Part shown: piece by piece, positions 59,001-64,000 of the stretch | How the letters are laid out: each line of letters starts with the position of its first letter | Position numbering within the stretch: position 1 is the stretch's first letter | Assembly: GCA_963966185.1 (NCBI GenBank) | Contig: CAWZYM010000232.1 | Coordinates: 390,001 to 454,000 of the forward strand | Source of the DNA: Rhabditoides inermis | Lineage: Eukaryota > Nematoda > Chromadorea > Rhabditida > Rhabditidae | Direction: 5' to 3' | Length of the DNA: 64,000 nt | The notes under the pieces: generated by a model | Seen by the model: only the letters and a program-made list of their open reading frames with translations | Databases searched by the model: none | Told to the model about the DNA's origin: nothing | Program-made: the position numbers and the translations under genes

Positions 59001-59931
59001 CCGATAAAAAATCTAGAGCAAACGCAGTCACTACTCACTCCTCGAAAACTCAACGCATAGCCACGAACGCAAACAAAGCGAAATCTAACCTGTATCGCTT
59101 TCAAGGCTTCCTCCACCTTACTGTACGTGACGTACGCAGTATGAGACGCCTGATTCTGCATAGGCAGATTCGTCGTGGACCCGACAACCACCTGCAAGAC
59201 TATTACATTTACATATGCGTTTTTATCATCTACATTACGGTTACCAATATGATCGTTTTTTCCAAGATTGTTCCGCTACACACCTTCACAATCTTGCCGA
59301 ATCTCCCAAAGTATTCAGGTTTCCGCAACACGTCAGGGTCAGCGACACGCAAGGACAACCCGACGACGTAAACCAGATTCTGCAACCAAAACAACATCAA
59401 ATAGTAGACAAAACATACGACCATACACAAATATAAGCTAACGTATACTAATGATGCGCAGAGATAATAACAGTACTCATTTCATAACTAACCTTTTGAA
59501 GGACGCGGTAGCTGGCGAGATGTTTTCTACTTTCGGAAACCCGTTGCCTCTCCGCCTGCTTCTTCATTTGCTTGTCGCTCTTGATCTTCTGCAGGTCCGC
59601 CGTGGACAACGGCTTGAAATTCACCGGGTCCTCGGGGTAAGGCTGCCGACAAGCCGGGCACAGCCCATTCTCGTCCGTACGCAAGCGATGCCAGCAGAAG
59701 CGGCAGATCTTTAAAGATCATTACATATAATATGAATGATTTATAGCCCCTTCATGACTCACCTGGTATTCACATTTACAGGGGTAGAAATTCACATCGT
59801 CGATTTCCAACGGCTCCATACACAAGGGACACTGAAGTAAACGACTTTGAATAAATAATTACAAATTATTGTTGAGTGATATGCAAATTGCTCACTTCCT
59901 TATCAGAATTGTCATCGCTGCTACACGACAT
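56077..59931 (-). CDS. CNOT4: CCR4-NOT complex subunit 4, RING/RRM E3 ubiquitin ligase
   Basis: About a dozen exons run from ATG 59931 (MSCSSDDNSDKE) to TGA 56077-56079. Domains in order are a C4C4 RING (CPLCMEPLEIDD, CKCEYQICRFCWHRL, CPACRQPYPEDP), a basic coiled linker (IKSDKQMKKQAERQRVSESR), an RRM (NLVYVVGLSLRVADPDVLRK, YFGRFGKIVKVVVG, AYVTYSKVEEALKAIQ), a C3H1 zinc finger (YCSSFLRSQQCFKPECMYLH), and a long Gln/Ser/His-rich tail. This is the NOT4/CNOT4 architecture. The protein ubiquitinates ribosomal and other targets and links the CCR4-NOT deadenylase to translational quality control. An acceptor (gatttcag) 34 nt upstream of the ATG suggests trans-splicing. One intron contains an inverted-repeat element (58127-58611). 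LSM11 follows 605 bp downstream, apparently in the same operon. Confidence 0.94.
58124..58611. mobile_element. Non-autonomous inverted-repeat element (MITE) in a CNOT4 intron
   Basis: The left end AAAGGTAGTGTACCCTCTGA (from 58126) is the exact complement of the right end (to 58609), with 23 bp of perfect terminal inverted repeat. A flanking TTA on both sides is a possible 3-bp target duplication, as in PIF/Harbinger (TWA) elements; TA of Tc1/mariner is an alternative. The 480-bp interior is AT-rich and non-coding. Confidence 0.75.
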
Positions 59932-60504
59932 GTTGGACAACACCGTGGACGCAACGTACAGAAAGCTGAAATCAACGGATCTCGCGTTATCAGTAACGAA
60001 CACAACAATGAAATCGTGATATGAAACGAATGATAACCGACAATTTAACGAAAAACAATATGGATGAAATATCGATCGGACTGCCCTTGACAACCGCCTC
60101 GTATTCGCGACATACGGGTGGAACGCCGCGTCACGTGTTCAAAACAACGCTAGGAACAGCGTACCATCGTATGAGCTGCATAGTTACGACATCTTCATCC
60201 CCGCTAACACTTCCATGTTACAATTAACCAACATTCCCTCTAAAAGCAGAGCTGTCGGAAGCAGACAACTGCAGGTGCTTTGATCCAGCCGATATCGACC
60301 CGATCTGACCAGGCTGAGAGATGGGCGGCGCATAGTTCTTGTACGGTCACTGAAATCCGCGGTGGGACCTAATTCATGTGTAAGCAGCACATTTTTTCTA
60401 CCGTAATCATAACCATATGGTTCATTTTAAATTGTTTTGTTTATTTATTTTTATTTTTTTGAATAATAAATTATGGATGGTTAATGTAATGTATCATTAT
60501 TTAG
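59932..60504. other. Divergent promoter region between CNOT4 and ZC3HC1
   Basis: About 570 bp separate the two starts. A trans-splice-type acceptor for CNOT4 ends at 59966 on -, and one for ZC3HC1 (tcattatttag) ends at 60504 on +, directly before the ATG. A small open frame at 60021-60227 shows no coding features. Confidence 0.55.
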
Positions 60505-61912
60505 ATGACCGAAGTTGAAACGGAACCGCCTACGGCCGTAGCTGAACCTGAGGTAGAGCAATTGGTGGAGCAAGCCGAAGCGCCGCCAGTGAAGGAGAAG
60601 GAGAACATCAAGTTTATGAGGAGTCTCACGAATCTGAAGCGAAGGGCGTTCGAGTCGTGGGTGTCGATATCCGCCCACCTCGGCATCAACATTTCGTCCA
60701 CTCATTCATCCGTCAACACATCCCGCTCTTCTGGAAACTCAAATAACTCGTTGTATAAGAGGTGAGTTTATATATTTCGCTGAAATCATTTTCATGTTTT
60801 CACCACGCGAGTTTCAGGAGGCGCATCGAGGAGACGACACTGACTAAGTACCGCACCTGTGTCGCCAGCTACGAGGTATGCATAATCCAGTGTCCTTTTC
60901 ATCTTAACATCCATTTCAGAAGTTTCTCCACTCATTCGACACGATAACGCCGCGCCAGCTTGCTGAGAATGGTGTGTAATATTTTTTTAGCATTCTAGTA
61001 ATGTATGGTAGGTTGGGTGGCTGTGGACAGCCAGACAGTCAAGTGTTCGGACTGCGCCGCCGTGCTCTCCACGGCTCTGCCTTGCATCACCAAGTCTGCC
61101 GTCTACAAAAAGTCGTGCAAGTGAGTCCACACTCTTTGCTTACTTGATTCGTATGTTGATGAGCAGGCGCATCGTGGAGAAGATGGTGTCCTCGCACCTC
61201 ACCACATGCTACTGGCGCAGCGCCCGTCGCGTCAACCTCGCCGTCCACGATCGGTGCGTATACGGTGTGGAATTTTAATATTGTACATTGTCGTGGTTGT
61301 AAATTTCTGTGTGAGTCTATTTGCTTGTTTAGTGATGGTTGGCGCACCGAGATGACGAAGCATTACCGTTTGATCGAGGACATGACTCTCGGAGATTGCA
61401 AGGTGCGTCCATTCTCGGGTTGTTCATGCTTTATCTACTCTTGTCTCTTTAGATCGAGTCTTGCTTGGATGAGCATGATTCTCGCCGTGTTCTCGGCTTC
61501 TCTCCCTCTGTCGAATCGGCCGCCGTGATCGCACTTGCTGGATGGAACGCCGATCGAGACGATCTGGTGAGTGTGATTCGAAAATACGGTGTTAATAATG
61601 GATTGCAGTGCTGCAAGTTGTGTGTTCGCCGTGTGACGCCTCGCTTGCTGGACTCGTTCGCTCCGTTCTCTTCGCACAGGGCGTGGTGCCCGTGGCTCGA
61701 TATCCAGGAGGACGCTCAGCGTCAGCCCCTCCTACAACACATCATTCAAATGTTCAACAACACGCAGGTATGGGTTTATGCTGATCTCTCTTTGTGCTTA
61801 CTATGTCTTACTCTTTCAGGGTGACATCCTACGCGAGGCGGCCGCTGCTTCTCACAAGCTCAAGCACTTCGTCTCTGGAACCCTCGAGTCTGTTCCGGAA
61901 GGACCTGTATGA
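60505..61912 (+). CDS. ZC3HC1: C3HC zinc-finger protein, ZC3HC1/NIPA
   Basis: Eight exons run from ATG 60505 to TGA 61910-61912, about 350 residues. An acidic N-terminus (MTEVETEPPTAVAEPEVEQL) is followed by a Ser/Asn-rich stretch. The C3HC zinc finger has FDTITPRQLAENGWVAVDSQ, VKCSDCAAVLSTALP, CKRIVEKMVSSHLTTCYWR, with the Cys-x2-Cys...His-x3-Cys ligands. A second, Rsm1-like zinc-finger half is present (CCKLCVRRVTPRLLDSFAPF, SSHRAWCPWLDIQEDA). This two-module layout is that of NIPA/ZC3HC1, an F-box-like SCF adaptor and nuclear-basket component at the nuclear pore. The acceptor tcattatttag abuts the ATG, suggesting trans-splicing. An AATAAA lies at 62029-62034. Confidence 0.88.
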
Positions 61913-62472
61913 ATATCAATACACACACATTCCGCTTTACTGTAAATGAATCCTTACTGTAAATCAATCCCTCTCTCCGTCTTACGAGTATTTATGTGTT
62001 TCAAGGTTCCAACGTGCTCACTATTTTCAATAAAACTTTATCTTCAACTTTTACAAACAGCGACACACCAAAACAACATACAGATTCATTCGATTATAGT
62101 GCAGGGAAGGCACTCTACAATAATCTCTGCGGACAGATCATGCTACAGTAATCTCAGTTGATGAGAATCATGGGTTATTATTGCTATAAAGATAAAAGTG
62201 GGTTGGATTTGTTCAACAATTATTATGCAACATGACTCAAAAAAGGGTACATGATATATAGGTTCGACCTATGTGAATTTGTGAGAGAAAGGGAGGGGAG
62301 AAGACTGAGCATTGCAAAACGTAGACAGAATGTGTAGTGTACATTGTAACCGCAAGAATATCGTATCGACATGTCAAGAAAAGTAATGATGGATATTGCT
62401 ATATCGATAAATGTCGCCAGAGTGCGCAGAAAGAACGGGGACTGATAGTACAGGAAAGAATCAACGAGTGTG
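61913..62472. other. Convergent intergenic region
   Basis: About 560 bp between the 3' ends of ZC3HC1 and the next minus-strand gene. It carries the ZC3HC1 poly(A) signal at 62029-62034. No other feature was recognised. Confidence 0.5.
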
Positions 62473-64000
62473 TCATGACTTGCCAAACGCCTTGAGTAGT
62501 CCGGATCCGTTTTTCTTGAGTGTGGCAGACAGCTTGCGAGGCTCGAGTCGAGAAGCGGAAGAGGAGGCAGTCGAAGGCCGGGCCACACTCGCCGTCGGAG
62601 CCACGTTCGCACCCTGCATCGGCGTGATCAAAACAATCAAGAAGAGCACGCACTCACCACCACGACTCCGTTGCTGGTGGCGGGCCGGGGCTCCGTCTTG
62701 TACACGACCTGTCCCTGGGGAGGGGCCGCTGCGCCCGCCTGATCCACCCTACGCGGCTCACTCTTTCCACGAGGCAGCGAACTGCTACGCTTCGTCGGAG
62801 AATCTACAAGAACATAGCAATCGAAAACTATAAAAACAGCGCCGCAAGTAGTTACCATATCAATTTGAAGAAAAAAACCTCAAAAAATCTGACCGGGTAA
62901 TGCGGCGGCAGCTTTGTTCATGCTCTGAATGGCCGCTTCTAACTGTTGCAGCTCGGGATCAGCAGCAGGAGATGACACAGGAGCAGTCGATCTGCAACGA
63001 AACACATCATGCTTCATTTCTATATCATCGCCATGTTTCGCATTGTTAACTTGTATACTATTAAAACCCCAATTTCACCTTCTGGGTGGGGCTGCTGCGG
63101 CGGCCCCTGCCGACGCTGCCCCGGCCGCATTGAGTCCCATGGCGGGAGTCCTCTTGGTGGGCGAGAGCTGCACCCGCGGACGGCCCGGAGACGACGGAGC
63201 ACGCGGGAGACGCGACTGCAACAGACACGAGGACATCAAGTGTAAATTAGAAACGTTCATGTTAATTTTACTTATACCATCTTATAACCGTTAGGCAAAC
63301 TACACAAATTCACAAGTTGTCTCACCTTCTCGGCAGGGAACGACGACGATGTGCTGAGTCGCACCTTTGCACCTCCCACCACTCCGCCAGCACCGGTAGG
63401 CGTGGTCTGTGGGGGCGTGGCCGACGTCGCCATCCGGTTGCCCATCACCAAACTGCGGTCATCGGACACGGGAGCAGCGACTGGCTAGAAAGTGAACAAG
63501 TTCAGTGCATTGCATACTGCATACGAAATGCATCACAATTACAACAAATGAACTCATGAACTGACGAGTTTGCTGCCTGCCATGGCGTTTCTCCTGAGTG
63601 TCATGATATCGGCGTCCCTCGCACGCAGCAGCTCCTTCAGACCAAGCGCCTCGGCCGCCGCCGACTTCGATTGCGCGCGCAACTGAAAAAGGACAAGTGT
63701 ACTCCAAACATTACAGAGTGATGAGTCTTTAAAATAACATGATACCAACCTGGTCCCTCTCAGTCCTGACCGCAGCGAGTTCCTTCCGCAACTCGTCCAC
63801 TAGGGCAGTCTCCCCGGAAGACGCGACTGGCACAACTGAAATAATTGCTACTTTTTTCCTTCGTTCGGTCTCCCTATTTAATCTCCACGAGCAATTGAGC
63901 AATTGGCCAATCACAACTCACCCTGCTCGTTTTTGACCCTCAGTTCGTGCATTTTGAGCAACGTCTGTTTCCGATCGTTCACCAGAAACAGAATCATCGC
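62473..64000 (-). CDS. C-terminal part of a coiled-coil, Ser/Pro/Ala-rich protein (partial)
   Basis: Exons run leftward from the window edge to TGA 62473-62475. The first visible exon encodes AMILFLVNDRKQTLLKMHEL and a charged helix. Next come ETALVDELRKELAAVRTERD and SAAAEALGLKELLRARDADI, which look like coiled coil. The remainder is disordered and rich in Ser, Pro, Ala and Arg (SPGRPRVQLSPTKRTPAMGL, LPDSPTKRSSSLPRGKSEPR), with several SPxK/SPTK sites fitting proline-directed kinases. The C-terminus is LSATLKKNGSGLLKAFGKS. The layout suggests a cytoskeletal or scaffold protein, but I do not recognise the family. It is convergent with ZC3HC1 and continues beyond the window. Confidence 0.7.

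Noticed and set aside
1..64000. tRNA genes, rRNA, CRISPR arrays and bacterial-type operons
   Set aside because: No T-loop GGTTCGAATCC-type boxes with cloverleaf context, no rRNA-like sequence and no regularly spaced direct repeats with unique spacers were found by eye.

Overview
This is nuclear DNA of a small-intron animal, almost certainly a nematode of the rhabditid type. The evidence is short introns (many of 45-60 nt), splice acceptors lying 0-40 nt upstream of start codons as expected for spliced-leader trans-splicing, one gene pair with textbook nematode operon spacing, a worm-style receptor guanylyl cyclase, scattered CTACAGTA/TACGGTAG motifs, and dense (GA)n/(CT)n tracts. Coding regions were assembled by eye from splice sites, reading phase and similarity to families I know. 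No search or transcript data were available, so exon edges are predictions.

Layout. 0-6 kb: three related MFS sugar-transporter genes (the 3' end of one on +, two complete ones on -). 6.8-9.4 kb: ATP12/ATPAF2 mitochondrial F1-ATPase assembly factor (-), with a small possible gene nested in its largest intron on +. 9.9-11.3 kb: a chemoreceptor-like serpentine receptor (+). 11.6-16.9 kb: a receptor guanylyl cyclase (-). 17.3-18.4 kb: a lysine/glutamate-rich membrane-anchored protein (+). 18.6-19.2 kb: a small secreted protein (-), divergent from an unknown gene at 19.5-20.6 kb (+). 21.4-23.3 kb: a synaptophysin-family protein (+). 25.6-33.4 kb: GRAMD4-like GRAM-domain membrane protein (+). 33.9-35.5 kb: a secreted Cys-containing precursor with an RRKR site (+). 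35.7-42.5 kb: a class A peptide GPCR (-) whose intron carries a 2.27-kb near-perfect palindrome. 42.5-47.4 kb: no recognisable gene. 47.4-53.8 kb: exportin-T (+), with a Kunitz-domain gene nested on the opposite strand in its largest intron. 54.6-59.9 kb: LSM11 and CNOT4 on -, arranged as an operon with CNOT4 first. 60.5-61.9 kb: ZC3HC1/NIPA (+). 62.5 kb to the end: the C-terminal part of an unidentified coiled-coil protein (-).

Themes. CNOT4 (mRNA deadenylation/ubiquitin ligase) and LSM11 (U7 snRNP, histone mRNA 3' processing) would be co-transcribed, joining two mRNA 3'-end functions. LSM11 is the most surprising gene, because Caenorhabditis is generally described as lacking a U7 snRNP. Three non-autonomous inverted-repeat elements are visible: the giant palindrome (TA target site), one TTAA-flanked element at 24.1-24.5 kb and one TTA-flanked element inside a CNOT4 intron. 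No tRNA, rRNA or CRISPR array was seen.
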